DNA of 64,000 nt. Origin: Nereida sp965655635 (lineage in GTDB: Bacteria; Pseudomonadota; Alphaproteobacteria; Rhodobacterales; Rhodobacteraceae). The notes under the pieces were generated by a model, which searched no databases, was not told where the DNA came from, and saw only the letters and a list, made by a program, of their open reading frames with translations. Location of the stretch: positions 87,755-151,754 of the forward strand of contig NZ_CBFHHE010000001.1 in NCBI RefSeq assembly GCF_965655635.1. The letters run 5' to 3'. Position numbers and translations under genes: made by a program. Shown here piece by piece: positions 47,315-56,269 of the stretch (its first letter is position 1; every line of letters begins with the position of its first letter).

Positions 47315-48637
47315 TCATACGCCCTCCTTCGAAAATTCGAAGACCGCGTCCCGCGGCAATCCTTTTTCCCACAAACGAAGCGCCGCGTTTAGCGACCGTA
47401 TAGACGCGGGATCAGCTGCATAAAACTGCACCTCTGCGCCGCCCAAAAAACCAGCTGGGTTTTGCATGCGCAAAGCACCAAGCCGCGTCCAATCATCGCC
47501 CAGCCCCTCATCAATCCAGTGATCATAGACCATAACCAGCGGAACATTCTGCGCGCGTACCAACTCGCCCGCCCAGCCAACTTGCGGTTGGTTCAGGCGC
47601 TTCGCACGGGCCTGCGCATTGGCGAGGCCCCATAGATCCAACACATAATTCTCGTTGCCCCATGCCACGCGACCTAAGTTATTTACCGCCACGGGAGTTC
47701 TCGCAAAATCTTGGGCAAACCCCGCCGCTAAAATAGCCAAAGCCGCACTACGCATCCGCCCAGACACGCCGCGTGCTGACAGCAACAGCAAACCGCTTAG
47801 CACAGCCAAAAACAACCCGCCCGTTTGGTTAAGGTTTTGCGCCACACCGCCGAAAAGTTGCGCTACAGCCCCGCCACTTGGGCTGATCCCATCACTTAGC
47901 TTTGAAACCACTGAGCTTGGTAGGGCTTCAAGCCCCAGGCTGCTTGAGAACACCATGAATACTGCAATCGGCAAAAGAGCCACCGCACCCAATATCGCAC
48001 CCCGCTTTGGCCGCTCAACGCCAATCACAACTGCTGCGGCAAGCGCCAAGGCAAGCCCCTCAAGGCGCAACGCCGGCGCAAGCAAAATACCCGCCACCAA
48101 CATCCACGACACACCGCGCCCCTGCGCCCATTTTTGCAAACCGGCCACAATCATCAACGTTGCCGCAATGTGGGGGGTGTGTTCCATCGCTGTCATTGTA
48201 GCGCCTGCAAGGTTCAAACCCGCAGGTGCCAGCCCCGCGCCGATCAACACCCACGCGCGTCCTGCATTGTCTTCAGGCAATGCCCGCCAACAGATCAGCG
48301 CCCAAACCAAAACCGCACCAACCATCACAATCAGATTAAGCGCAAACGGCACCATCCGCCCGATGCTATCTTGGGCAAACGGCGCCAGAAGAAAGGGATA
48401 GAGAGGCGATGAGGCCGCACTGGCCGCCTCATTTACGTTCACGCCGTAACCACCGCGCGCAATCTGCTCGGCCATGGCAAGGTGGATGTAGACGTCATCA
48501 AGGGGGTATTCAAATACACCACCGGCGCGCAAAATTCCCCCACCGATCAGAAAAACCCAGACTGCAGCAACGGGCACCAGCGCCACGAAAGCAACCACCG
48601 AATACGGCATGTTATGATACAGCCGTTGCGCAGACAT
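47315..48637 (-). CDS. Polytopic membrane protein, possibly GT-C glycosyltransferase-like
   Basis: A 440-residue protein with about nine to eleven hydrophobic segments. After the first helix it has FEYPLDDVYIHLAMAEQIARGGYGVN, an acidic DD/D-containing loop like the catalytic loop of GT-C/GT39-type glycosyltransferases, then LEGLALALAAA and a C-terminal soluble part (VPLVMVYDHWIDEGLGDDWTRLG). That resemblance is structural impression only. It begins five bases after the pccA stop, so it is probably co-transcribed with it, an odd partner for a carboxylase. Confidence 0.8.
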   Translation of the reverse strand: MSAQRLYHNMPYSVVAFVALVPVAAVWVFLIGGGILRAGGVFEYPLDDVYIHLAMAEQIARGGYGVNVNEAASAASSPLYPFLLAPFAQDSIGRMVPFALNLIVMVGAVLVWALICWRALPEDNAGRAWVLIGAGLAPAGLNLAGATMTAMEHTPHIAATLMIVAGLQKWAQGRGVSWMLVAGILLAPALRLEGLALALAAAVVIGVERPKRGAILGAVALLPIAVFMVFSSSLGLEALPSSVVSKLSDGISPSGGAVAQLFGGVAQNLNQTGGLFLAVLSGLLLLSARGVSGRMRSAALAILAAGFAQDFARTPVAVNNLGRVAWGNENYVLDLWGLANAQARAKRLNQPQVGWAGELVRAQNVPLVMVYDHWIDEGLGDDWTRLGALRMQNPAGFLGGAEVQFYAADPASIRSLNAALRLWEKGLPRDAVFEFSKEGV

Positions 48638-48642
48638 TTGGG

Positions 48643-50643
48643 TTATTCAAACTCCATGATGATGTCATCAACCGCCAGATTGTCACCCGCGGCAGCGTTG
48701 ATTTTGGTAATCTTCGTGGTCTTTTCGGCGCGCAAGATGTTCTCCATCTTCATCGCCTCCACGGTGCACAAGGCCTGGCCTTCTTGCACTTCATCGCCAA
48801 CAGCCACATCCACTTTCACAATCAATCCTGGCATCGGGCACAGCAGCAGCTTCGACGTGTCAGGCGCCACTTTTTCAGGCATCAATCGGGCAAGCTCGGC
48901 CTGGCGCGGGGTGTAGCATTTCAAGATAACCTCAGCACCACGCCACCGCATGCAGAAACCTGCGGTCACTTTGTTCATCTTGATCAGCATCGGCGCACCG
49001 TCGACGAAGACTTCTGCAAGCGTATCGCCAGGGGTCCATGTGCTTTCAATACGGTGCGTGCTGCCATCATCAAAACGTACACTGGCGCCAGCTTGGTCTG
49101 CATCGATGTGCACAGGCATTTCTGTCCCGCCCGTCATGACGACCCAGTCTAGGCCGACTTTACGCTCGTGATTGTCCATGCGGCCTGAAACACGCGTACG
49201 GCGAATTTCGGCAACACGGTACATCGCCGCCGCCGACGCCGCGAGGCGTTTAAGGTCAGCTTCGGCAAGGGTCACACCTTCGAAACCGTCAGGATATTCT
49301 TCCTCAATGAAGGCCGTCGTGATGTTGCCGCTTGTGAATTTTTCGTGGTCATAAACTGCTGCAAGGAACGGCAGGTTGTGACCAATCCCCTCCATTTCAA
49401 AGCCGTCAAGCGCGTTGCGCATATGCTCAATTGCGGTCGCACGATCAGGGCCCCATGTGCACAGCTTTGCGATCATCGGGTCGTAATACATGCTGATTTC
49501 ACCGCCCTCAAAAACACCAGTGTCATTGCGCACAACACGGGTTTCCTCGGCCACTTCAAGCGGCGGGCGATAGGTTTGCAAACGTCCAATTGACGGCAGG
49601 AAGTTGCGATACGGATCTTCCGCATAAAGGCGACTTTCCATCGCCCAGCCGTTCAATTTGATGTCCTCTTGCTTCAGCGCCAGTGCCTCGCCGTATGCCA
49701 CGCGGATCATCTGCTCAACCAAATCAACACCGGTGATCAATTCGGTCACAGGGTGTTCCACCTGAAGGCGTGTGTTCATCTCGAGGAAGTAGAAGTTGCG
49801 GTCGCCGTCTACGATAAACTCAACTGTACCAGCGGACGTATAGCCCACCGCAGCGGCCAAGGCGCAGGACTGCTCGCCCATGGCTTTGCGGGTCGCCTCA
49901 TCCAAAAAGGGCGAAGGCGCTTCTTCGATGACTTTTTGGTTACGGCGCTGAATAGAACACTCGCGCTCGCCCAAATAAAGCGTGTTTCCATGCGCATCCG
50001 CCAGCACCTGAATTTCGATATGGCGCGGCTGTGTCACGAATTTCTCGATGAAAATGCGGTCATCGCCAAAACTGTTGGCCGCCTCATTCTTGGACGACTG
50101 GAACCCCTCACGGGCTTCGGTGTCATTCCATGCAATACGCATCCCCTTACCGCCGCCGCCGGCAGAGGCCTTGATCATAACAGGATAGCCCACTTGGTTT
50201 GAGATTTTGACCGCGTCATCCGCGTCCTCGATCAGCCCCATGTACCCCGGCACAGTCGATACGTTTGCTTCTTGGGCCAGCTTTTTGGATGTGATCTTGT
50301 CGCCCATGGCCTCAATCGCGCCAGCAGGCGGTCCGATAAACGCAACACCCTCTGCCGCAAGCGCCTCGGCGAAAAGTTTGTTCTCGGACAAAAAGCCGTA
50401 TCCCGGATGAACCGCTTCCGCGCCCGTTTGGCGAATTGCATCCATCACCTTGTCGATCACGATGTAGGACTGATTGGCGGGCGCAGGACCGATGTGAACC
50501 GCCTCATCGGCCATCTTCACGTGCAGCGCATTGCGGTCGGCGTCAGAATAAATAGCGGCAGTCGCAATGCCCATTTTGCGTGCGGTCTTGATAACACGAC
50601 ATGCAATTTCACCGCGGTTTGCGATCAGGATCTTTTTAAACAT
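48643..50643 (-). CDS. pccA: Propionyl-CoA carboxylase alpha (biotin) subunit
   Basis: About 666 residues. The biotin carboxylase part begins MFKKILIANRGEIACRVIKTARKMG, with ATP-grasp GGGGKGMRIAW and the catalytic EMNTRLQVEHPVTE region. The BT and C-terminal biotinyl domains follow, the latter with biotin-lysine motif CTVEAMKMENIL. AAGGA lies seven bases before the second ATG, so I start there. It carboxylates biotin for PccB to make methylmalonyl-CoA. Confidence 0.96.
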   Translation of the reverse strand: MFKKILIANRGEIACRVIKTARKMGIATAAIYSDADRNALHVKMADEAVHIGPAPANQSYIVIDKVMDAIRQTGAEAVHPGYGFLSENKLFAEALAAEGVAFIGPPAGAIEAMGDKITSKKLAQEANVSTVPGYMGLIEDADDAVKISNQVGYPVMIKASAGGGGKGMRIAWNDTEAREGFQSSKNEAANSFGDDRIFIEKFVTQPRHIEIQVLADAHGNTLYLGERECSIQRRNQKVIEEAPSPFLDEATRKAMGEQSCALAAAVGYTSAGTVEFIVDGDRNFYFLEMNTRLQVEHPVTELITGVDLVEQMIRVAYGEALALKQEDIKLNGWAMESRLYAEDPYRNFLPSIGRLQTYRPPLEVAEETRVVRNDTGVFEGGEISMYYDPMIAKLCTWGPDRATAIEHMRNALDGFEMEGIGHNLPFLAAVYDHEKFTSGNITTAFIEEEYPDGFEGVTLAEADLKRLAASAAAMYRVAEIRRTRVSGRMDNHERKVGLDWVVMTGGTEMPVHIDADQAGASVRFDDGSTHRIESTWTPGDTLAEVFVDGAPMLIKMNKVTAGFCMRWRGAEVILKCYTPRQAELARLMPEKVAPDTSKLLLCPMPGLIVKVDVAVGDEVQEGQALCTVEAMKMENILRAEKTTKITKINAAAGDNLAVDDIIMEFE

Positions 50644-50718
50644 CGGGTGTCCTTTCATGGGCTAACCCAGAGGCAGCACCGGTCTTAAATGTCAGAAATT
50701 CAATAGCAAAAGAGCGCA

Positions 50719-51063
50719 TCACACAATCACCTCGGGAAACGAAGCCTGCGCGCGGGCGACATCAATCACCAACATCGCCTCGTAACTTTCAGGATCAAAC
50801 GGGTCTTCCGCAGGGATCACCTCACGCTCGAAAAACCAGCTTAGGCGACCCGCATCAAGATTGCCGCGCTCAAAAGGTTGATCGCCGAAATGCTCCCAAA
50901 GGGCGCGAATAAAGCCTTCGTCTGCACGCTTATCGGGCGGACGGCGGTCGCGAAACCGCTCACGCGAGACAAGCTTGGTTGGCCCTGCTTTTGCGGGACG
51001 GCGAATGACAAATTGGAAATCAGTCCCAGGTAAACGGCCCGGAAAGCCACGGTGTTTCAACAT
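50719..51063 (-). CDS. Conserved hypothetical protein between pccB and pccA
   Basis: About 114 residues, soluble and rich in Arg and Asp: MLKHRGFPGRLPGTDFQFVIRRPAK..., then FIRALWEHFGDQPFERGNLDAGRLSWFFEREVIPAEDPFDPESYEAMLVIDVARAQASFPEVIV. The internal ATG was chosen because the extension upstream has no family-like character. It lies 75 bases before pccA on the same strand. I do not recognise a family. Confidence 0.65.
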   Translation of the reverse strand: MLKHRGFPGRLPGTDFQFVIRRPAKAGPTKLVSRERFRDRRPPDKRADEGFIRALWEHFGDQPFERGNLDAGRLSWFFEREVIPAEDPFDPESYEAMLVIDVARAQASFPEVIV

Positions 51064-51129
51064 ACCGCACCCCCTAGATAAGATGCTGCATGGAAGCGGG
51101 AGGGCGTAACCGCCATCCCGCATGAGTAA

Positions 51130-51273
51130 TTACTTGTATTTGCCTGTGAAAGCAGGCTCTTGGCTGATCGGCTCTTGCTCGATGATGACAACATCATCCG
51201 CTTGCTTGCCAGCACATGCTGCCAAGAATGCAGTAACCCCAAGAACGGCGACGAGTTTAAGTGTTTGCGACAT
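51130..51273 (-). CDS. 47-residue lipoprotein in the pcc cluster
   Basis: A very small lipoprotein: MSQTLKLVAVLGVTAFLAACAGK gives a short n-region, hydrophobic core and LAAC lipobox; only about 28 residues follow, acidic and Pro-containing. GGGAG lies six bases before the ATG. Located between the DUF6497 gene and the hypothetical gene ahead of pccA. Function unknown. Confidence 0.75.
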   Translation of the reverse strand: MSQTLKLVAVLGVTAFLAACAGKQADDVVIIEQEPISQEPAFTGKYK

Positions 51274-51397
51274 GAAATACTCCCAGTGTCCAATGCATCT
51301 GTACCAGCGTTTCGCCAGCACACTGCGTACGTGTTAAAGCCTGCCCATGCAGACATATCCAAAACCATAGCCACCCCAGAGATCAAAAGATACTTCA

Positions 51398-51429
51398 TTT
51401 GCAAAATCGCGTGAAATCCCGCTGCAAAT
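51398..51429. promoter_or_regulatory. Candidate ScfR/PccR site upstream of the pccA half of the cluster
   Basis: A perfect TTTGCAAA (51398-51405) with a partial copy, CTGCAAAT (51422-51429), in the ~208-base gap before the small lipoprotein gene. The ~23-base spacing of related 8-mers recurs before pccB. It suggests a second promoter for the lipoprotein-pccA segment. The 8-mer also occurs inside genes, so alone it is weak evidence. Confidence 0.45.
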
Positions 51430-51481
51430 TGGTCACAGGTTGGGCGTAGGCACGTATCAAGAGTACTTGCACAGGACCGCA

Positions 51482-51880
51482 TCAGAATTGCTCCCAAACA
51501 CAGCGCGCACCATCACGTGAGAACGCCTCAAAGAACTGCGTCGCACTTGCGTCCGCAGCCCCAAACGGCACAACACGATCCGCAAGGGAGATCACAATCT
51601 GCTCGGGACGCAGCGCTTTCTCATCAAGCCAATGAAGCGCATATCCCTCGCAGAGTTGCTGAAAATCCAACTCAACATCCGCATATTTCAGACCGCCGGC
51701 GTCGCGTGTAATCTCTGGGGCAATCAGACGGAACCGCACCACATCCTCTTGGGTCAAAACCTCATGCATCTGCACGGTTTGCCCGGACGGCAACGCTAAG
51801 TCCGCCACATCCGCCATCGCGAAAGCAAACGATGGCAGCAGCGCAGCGCCGATCAGATATGGCAGACAAGCTCGGATCAT
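51482..51880 (-). CDS. Secreted DUF6497-type protein coupled to pccB
   Basis: A 132-residue protein with a signal peptide (MIRACLPYLIGAALLPSFAFA). The mature part (LPSGQTVQMHEVLTQEDVVRFRLIAPEIT...) ends with Cys-containing FSRDGARCVWEQF. Resembles the DUF6497 family as I recall it from the same position in roseobacters. Its ATG overlaps the pccB stop. Function unknown. Confidence 0.75.
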   Translation of the reverse strand: MIRACLPYLIGAALLPSFAFAMADVADLALPSGQTVQMHEVLTQEDVVRFRLIAPEITRDAGGLKYADVELDFQQLCEGYALHWLDEKALRPEQIVISLADRVVPFGAADASATQFFEAFSRDGARCVWEQF

Positions 51881-53409
51881 AGCGGAATGTTATCGTGCTT
51901 TTTCCAAGGGTTGCTTAACTGTTTGCCACGCAGGGACGCAAACGCACGGCACACGCGGCGGCGTGTTGACTGGGGCATGATGACCTCGTCAATGAAGCCC
52001 TTCTCGGCGGCCACGAACGGGTTGGCAAAACGGTCTTCATATTCCGCTGTGCGCGCAGCAATCTTATCCGCGTCACCCAATTCAGAACGATACAGAATTT
52101 CTGTCGCACCCTTGGCACCCATCACAGCAATCTCGGCTGTGGGCCATGCATAGTTAATGTCGCCGCGCAGGTGTTTGGACGACATCACATCATAGGCACC
52201 GCCGTAGGCCTTGCGCGTGATCACTGTTACTTTCGGCACAGTCGCCTCGCCGTAGGCAAAGAGCAGCTTTGCACCATGCTTGATGACGCCACCGTACTCC
52301 TGACTGGTCCCCGGCAAGAAGCCCGGCACGTCAACAAGTGTCAAAATCGGAATTTCAAACGCATCACAGAAGCGCACAAAACGGGCCGCCTTACGCGAGC
52401 TATCAATGTCTACACACCCCGCCAGAACCATCGGCTGGTTGGCCACAACACCCACGGTTGAGCCTTCAAGACGCACAAAACCGGTGATGATGTTCTTGGC
52501 GAAATCCTCTTGGATTTCGTAGAAATCACCCTCATCCGCCAGCTTGGTGATCAGCTCTTTCATATCATAAGGCGTGTTCGGATTGTCAGGGATCAGCGTC
52601 CTGAGGCTGTCATCAATGCGCTGCACATCATCATAAAACGGGCGAACCGGCGGCTTTTCTTTGTTGTTCAGCGGCAGCAAATCCACCAGACGGCGCACTT
52701 CGGTTAGCGCTTCGACGTCGTTCTCAAATGCCGCATCCGCAACACTCGATTTACGCGTGTGCGTCGACGCACCGCCCAGCTCTTCTGCAGTGACCACTTC
52801 GTTCGTGACAGTTTTCACAACATCGGGACCGGTTACAAACATGTAGCTGGTGTCTTTGACCATAAAGATGAAGTCAGTCATCGCAGGGCTGTAAACAGCA
52901 CCACCTGCGCACGGCCCCATGATCACACTGATTTGCGGGACAACGCCGCTGGCCATAATGTTACGCTGGAACACCTCGCCGTAGGCAGCAAGGCTGTCGA
53001 CACCCTCTTGGATGCGCGCGCCGCCACTGTCGTTCAGGCCAATCACGGGTGCGCCATTTTGCACGGCCATATCCATGATCTTACAGATTTTCTTGGCGTG
53101 AGTTTCCGAGACCGAGCCACCCAAAACCGTGAAATCCTGCGAGAACACATAGACCATGCGGCCATTGATCGTGCCCCAACCGGTGATTACGCCATCACCC
53201 GGATGCTTGGTTTTTTCCATGCCAAATTCGGTGCAGCGGTGCGCCACGAACATATCGAACTCTTCGAAACTGCCTTCATCAAGCAACAGGTCAATACGCT
53301 CACGCGCGGTTAGCTTGCCTTTGGAGTGCTGCGCGGCGACACGGCGCTCGCCACCTCCCATGCTGGCCTCGTCACGGCGGGCCTCAAGTTCACTCAGAAT
53401 ATCTTTCAT
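51877..53409 (-). CDS. pccB: Propionyl-CoA carboxylase beta subunit
   Basis: A 510-residue carboxyltransferase of the AccD/PccB crotonase-like fold. It begins MKDILSELEARRDEASMGGGE; conserved parts include GLNDSGGARIQEGVDSLAAYGEVF, MGPCAGGAVYSPAMTDF and the CoA/biotin-site VDVPGFLPGTSQEYGG and KAYGGAYDVMSSKHL. It moves CO2 from PccA-biotin to propionyl-CoA. The DUF6497 gene overlaps its stop. TTTGCAAA-like sites lie in the divergent promoter region upstream. Confidence 0.96.
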   Translation of the reverse strand: MKDILSELEARRDEASMGGGERRVAAQHSKGKLTARERIDLLLDEGSFEEFDMFVAHRCTEFGMEKTKHPGDGVITGWGTINGRMVYVFSQDFTVLGGSVSETHAKKICKIMDMAVQNGAPVIGLNDSGGARIQEGVDSLAAYGEVFQRNIMASGVVPQISVIMGPCAGGAVYSPAMTDFIFMVKDTSYMFVTGPDVVKTVTNEVVTAEELGGASTHTRKSSVADAAFENDVEALTEVRRLVDLLPLNNKEKPPVRPFYDDVQRIDDSLRTLIPDNPNTPYDMKELITKLADEGDFYEIQEDFAKNIITGFVRLEGSTVGVVANQPMVLAGCVDIDSSRKAARFVRFCDAFEIPILTLVDVPGFLPGTSQEYGGVIKHGAKLLFAYGEATVPKVTVITRKAYGGAYDVMSSKHLRGDINYAWPTAEIAVMGAKGATEILYRSELGDADKIAARTAEYEDRFANPFVAAEKGFIDEVIMPQSTRRRVCRAFASLRGKQLSNPWKKHDNIPL

Positions 53410-53525
53410 CGGGTGTCCCCTTTATCAACGCATGGAGTGTCACAAATGCTGCGACTGCACAAAGTTGCGCTGACCATAGGCTTAACCGAGCCCCAACAGA
53501 AGGCTTATTTCGCCAAGCTGCGTAG

Positions 53526-53564
53526 TTTGCATATAGTAGCATATGCCAATTGCGAAATTGCAAA
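53526..53564. promoter_or_regulatory. TTTGCAAA-like operator cluster between pccB and the MFS exporter gene
   Basis: TTTGCATA (53526-53533), then ATTGCGAA (53549-53556) directly followed by ATTGCAAA (53557-53564), inside the ~200-base divergent intergenic region. Spacings are 23 and 8 bases. I recall that PccR of Rhodobacter sphaeroides binds TTTGCAAA repeats at pccB. It could regulate both divergent genes. Confidence 0.55.
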
Positions 53565-53613
53565 CATACGAAACCGCTTCCCCTTGCCGCCCCAAACCCG
53601 CTAAAGCAAAGTC

Positions 53614-54834
53614 ATGAAGTTTACCATGCAGCCAGCGCGTACGGCTCCCCACATCGCAACCCTAATCTCGCTCGCAGGCATCTCTGCACTGACGATGAAC
53701 ATCTTTCTACCCTCGCTGCCCACAATGACGGCACACTTCGGGGCGGACTACGCAGTGATGCAGCTGTCCGTTGCGCTTTATCTTGCGGTAAGCGCCGCAC
53801 TGCAGATCGTTATTGGACCGCTGTCCGACAGATACGGCCGCCGGCCCGTGCTGCTGTGGGGGCTTTCTCTTTTTTGCCTGGCGACGGTTGGCACGCTTGT
53901 GGCCCCAACGACCGAATGGTTTCTGGCCGCGCGCATGGCACAAGCGGTGATGGCCGTAGGGCTCGTGCTGTCGCGCGCCGTTGTCCGCGACATGGTGCCC
54001 ACGGATCAAGCTGCCAGCATGATCGGATATGTGACCATGGGCATGTCGATCGTGCCGATGATTGGCCCCGGCATCGGTGGCGTGCTGGATCAAGCGTTTG
54101 GATGGCAGGCAAATTTCTGGCTGCTCCTCGGGCTTGGTGTGGCGATGCTTTACGCCGTCTACGTGGATTTGGGAGAAACACTTCCCGCAGACCGTCTGGG
54201 CGCAGGCCAAAGTTTTCGCGCCCAAATTCGTGACTATCCGCACTTGCTACTCTCACAACGCTTCTGGGGCTACTGCCTTGCATCTGCCTTCGCATCGGGC
54301 GCGTTTTTCGCCTACCTCGGTGGCGCGCCGTTTGTGGGAACGACCCTTTTTGACCTTGATCCAGCGATGCTTGGCTTTCTGTTTGGCGCGCCAGCGTTGG
54401 GATATTTTGCGGGCAATTGGATCACAGGCAAGTACGCAGCCCGCGTCGGCGTGAACATGATGGTGCTTGTGGGCGCGATTTTGATCACTGTTGGGATGAC
54501 ACTTTTGTTCCTGACATTTATGGCCGGCATCCAAACGGAATTGGTCTTTTTCGGCTTCATGACGACCGTGGGATTGGGCAACGGCATGGTCATCCCCAAT
54601 GCCACTGCGGGCATGCTAAGCGTGCGCCCACAACTCGCGGGCACCGCATCAGGTCTGGGAAGCGCCATCATGATCGGTGGGGGCGCTGCGTTGTCGGCCC
54701 TGGCAGGCATCATGCTGAATGAAGAGACCGGCGCGTGGCCACTGTTATGGATCATGATGCTGACGTCTTTCGCCGCACTGGCGTGCATCCTGCACACAAT
54801 CCACAGAGAGCGCCAATTGGCCCGCCAAGCGTAA
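53614..54834 (+). CDS. Bcr/CflA-family MFS drug exporter
   Basis: A 406-residue 12-TM major facilitator of the Bcr/CflA drug-resistance group. Motif A-like GPLSDRYGRRPVLLWGLSLF follows TM2, RAVVRDMV lies in TM4, and the typical GPGIGGVLDQAFGWQANFWLL follows. The start is MKFTMQPART; an ATG 12 bases on is also possible. It diverges from pccB and is followed 48 bases later by the ScfR regulator gene, so export may be tied to propionate status (inference). Confidence 0.9.
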   Translation: MKFTMQPARTAPHIATLISLAGISALTMNIFLPSLPTMTAHFGADYAVMQLSVALYLAVSAALQIVIGPLSDRYGRRPVLLWGLSLFCLATVGTLVAPTTEWFLAARMAQAVMAVGLVLSRAVVRDMVPTDQAASMIGYVTMGMSIVPMIGPGIGGVLDQAFGWQANFWLLLGLGVAMLYAVYVDLGETLPADRLGAGQSFRAQIRDYPHLLLSQRFWGYCLASAFASGAFFAYLGGAPFVGTTLFDLDPAMLGFLFGAPALGYFAGNWITGKYAARVGVNMMVLVGAILITVGMTLLFLTFMAGIQTELVFFGFMTTVGLGNGMVIPNATAGMLSVRPQLAGTASGLGSAIMIGGGAALSALAGIMLNEETGAWPLLWIMMLTSFAALACILHTIHRERQLARQA

Positions 54835-54835
54835 C

Positions 54836-54873
54836 TTTGCAAACCCATTGATTAACCGCAGCGTATTTGCAAA
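54836..54873. promoter_or_regulatory. Two perfect TTTGCAAA sites upstream of the ScfR gene
   Basis: TTTGCAAA at 54836-54843 and at 54866-54873, 30 bases apart (about three helical turns), in the 48-base gap before the regulator. The second ends nine bases before the ATG with no clear ribosome site between, suggesting a short or absent leader and autoregulation. Confidence 0.6.
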
Positions 54874-54882
54874 TATTTCGGG

Positions 54883-56262
54883 ATGGCACAGCAAAAACTC
54901 TACGCTGGCGTAAAGCTACGCGACATCCGAACCAAACACGGGCTAACCCAAAAGCTTTTCGCCGAGCGGTTGGGCGTATCCTTGAGCTATCTAAACCAGA
55001 TGGAAAACAACAACCGTCCCCTTGCGACGGGGGTTGTCTTGGCACTGGCGTCAGAGTTTGGATATGACGTGCGCGGCCTATCCATGGGCGAGGCCGAGCG
55101 GATGGTCACTGATATCCGCGAAGCCTTGGCCGATCCTGTTTTCCCCGATCAAGTCCCCCTGCCCGACCTTCAATTGATCAGCTCAAACGCACCGGCTTTT
55201 GCTAAGTCGTTTCTGGATTTGCATAAAGCCTACCGCGAAGTACACGACAGGCTTGCCTCGCTCGACGAGGCCCTTGGGCGCGATGGCACGGGGCTACGCC
55301 TGTCGCCTTGGGAAGAAGTGCGCGACTTTTTTCACTATTGCGATAACTACATTGACGCAGTCGATGTGGCCGCTGAAAACTTTGCGTTGCGTAAGCTGAC
55401 CCTAGATGAGGCATTTGACGAGATCGGTGTAATGTTGCTGCGCACGGACACAGGCCCGTTGCGGCGCTATGATCCGGCCACGCGCTTTTTGCGCATTTCG
55501 GAACGCGCCAGCCCCGCCACTTACCGCTTTCAAGCACTGGTGCAAATTGCGTTGCTCACCCACGACAAGCTGCTTGAGGCGACCCTTGATCTGGCCCGCT
55601 TTCAAACGACTGAAGCGCGCGACATCGCCAAGATTGGTTTGGCTAACTATTTCGCCGGTGCTGCGATGATGCCCTACGGCGAGTTTTTGGATGTAGCGCG
55701 CAGTACTCGCCATGATCTTGAACGGTTGGCTGCGCATTTCGGCGCGTCAATCGAGCAGGTCGCACACCGGCTTTCCACCCTACAGCGGCCTGGGGCCAAG
55801 GGGATTCCGTTCTTCTTTGTACGCGTTGATCCGGCGGGCACGATCACCAAACGTCACTCCTCTACAAGGTTGCAATTTGCCCGTTTCGGCGGGGCCTGCC
55901 CGCTTTGGAATGTCCACCGCGCTTTTGAAACACCGGGGCGTTTCTTGCGCCAACTGGCCGAAACCCCCGATGGGCATCGCTATATCAGCATTGCCCGCGA
56001 CGTCAGCAAATCAGGTGGTGCTTTTGATGCACCAACGCGCCGCTATGCCATTGCCCTTGGCTGCGAGGTGCAGCACGCCCCGCAAATCATTTACGCCGAC
56101 GGAATGGATATTTCGGGGCCCCATGTTTTTGAACCAATCGGCGTGTCGTGCCGCATTTGTGAGCGATCAAATTGCCACCAACGATCCGTTCCGCCCCTTG
56201 AGCGTAGTTTGAACGCGGACCCCAATAGTCGTGAAATCCTGCCTTATACGTTGGACCCGTAA
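54883..56262 (+). CDS. pccR: Short-chain fatty acyl-CoA regulator (ScfR family), PccR-like
   Basis: A 459-residue regulator. Residues ~8-65 are an XRE HTH (LRDIRTKHGLTQKLFAERLGVSLSYLNQMENNNRP). An IrrE/ImmA-like middle (~150-290) contains FQALVQIALLTHDKL and GLANYFAGAAMMPYGEFLDVAR but lacks a clean HExxH. The C-terminal DUF2083 part has C-pairs in GVSCRICERSNCHQR. ScfR proteins control acetate or propionate genes; PccR of Rhodobacter sphaeroides controls pccB. Adjacency to pccB and the TTTGCAAA sites support that role here. The symbol is by family and context. Confidence 0.85.
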   Translation: MAQQKLYAGVKLRDIRTKHGLTQKLFAERLGVSLSYLNQMENNNRPLATGVVLALASEFGYDVRGLSMGEAERMVTDIREALADPVFPDQVPLPDLQLISSNAPAFAKSFLDLHKAYREVHDRLASLDEALGRDGTGLRLSPWEEVRDFFHYCDNYIDAVDVAAENFALRKLTLDEAFDEIGVMLLRTDTGPLRRYDPATRFLRISERASPATYRFQALVQIALLTHDKLLEATLDLARFQTTEARDIAKIGLANYFAGAAMMPYGEFLDVARSTRHDLERLAAHFGASIEQVAHRLSTLQRPGAKGIPFFFVRVDPAGTITKRHSSTRLQFARFGGACPLWNVHRAFETPGRFLRQLAETPDGHRYISIARDVSKSGGAFDAPTRRYAIALGCEVQHAPQIIYADGMDISGPHVFEPIGVSCRICERSNCHQRSVPPLERSLNADPNSREILPYTLDP

Positions 56263-56269
56263 CCGACCG

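Noticed and set aside
49669..50202. Long plus-strand frame opposite pccA
   Set aside because: Antisense shadow of a well-conserved coding region.
51057..51497. Minus-strand frame including MKYLLISGVAMVLDMSAWAGF in the pcc gap
   Set aside because: The hydrophobic start looks gene-like, but the rest runs antisense/out of frame through the small lipoprotein and hypothetical genes with poor composition.
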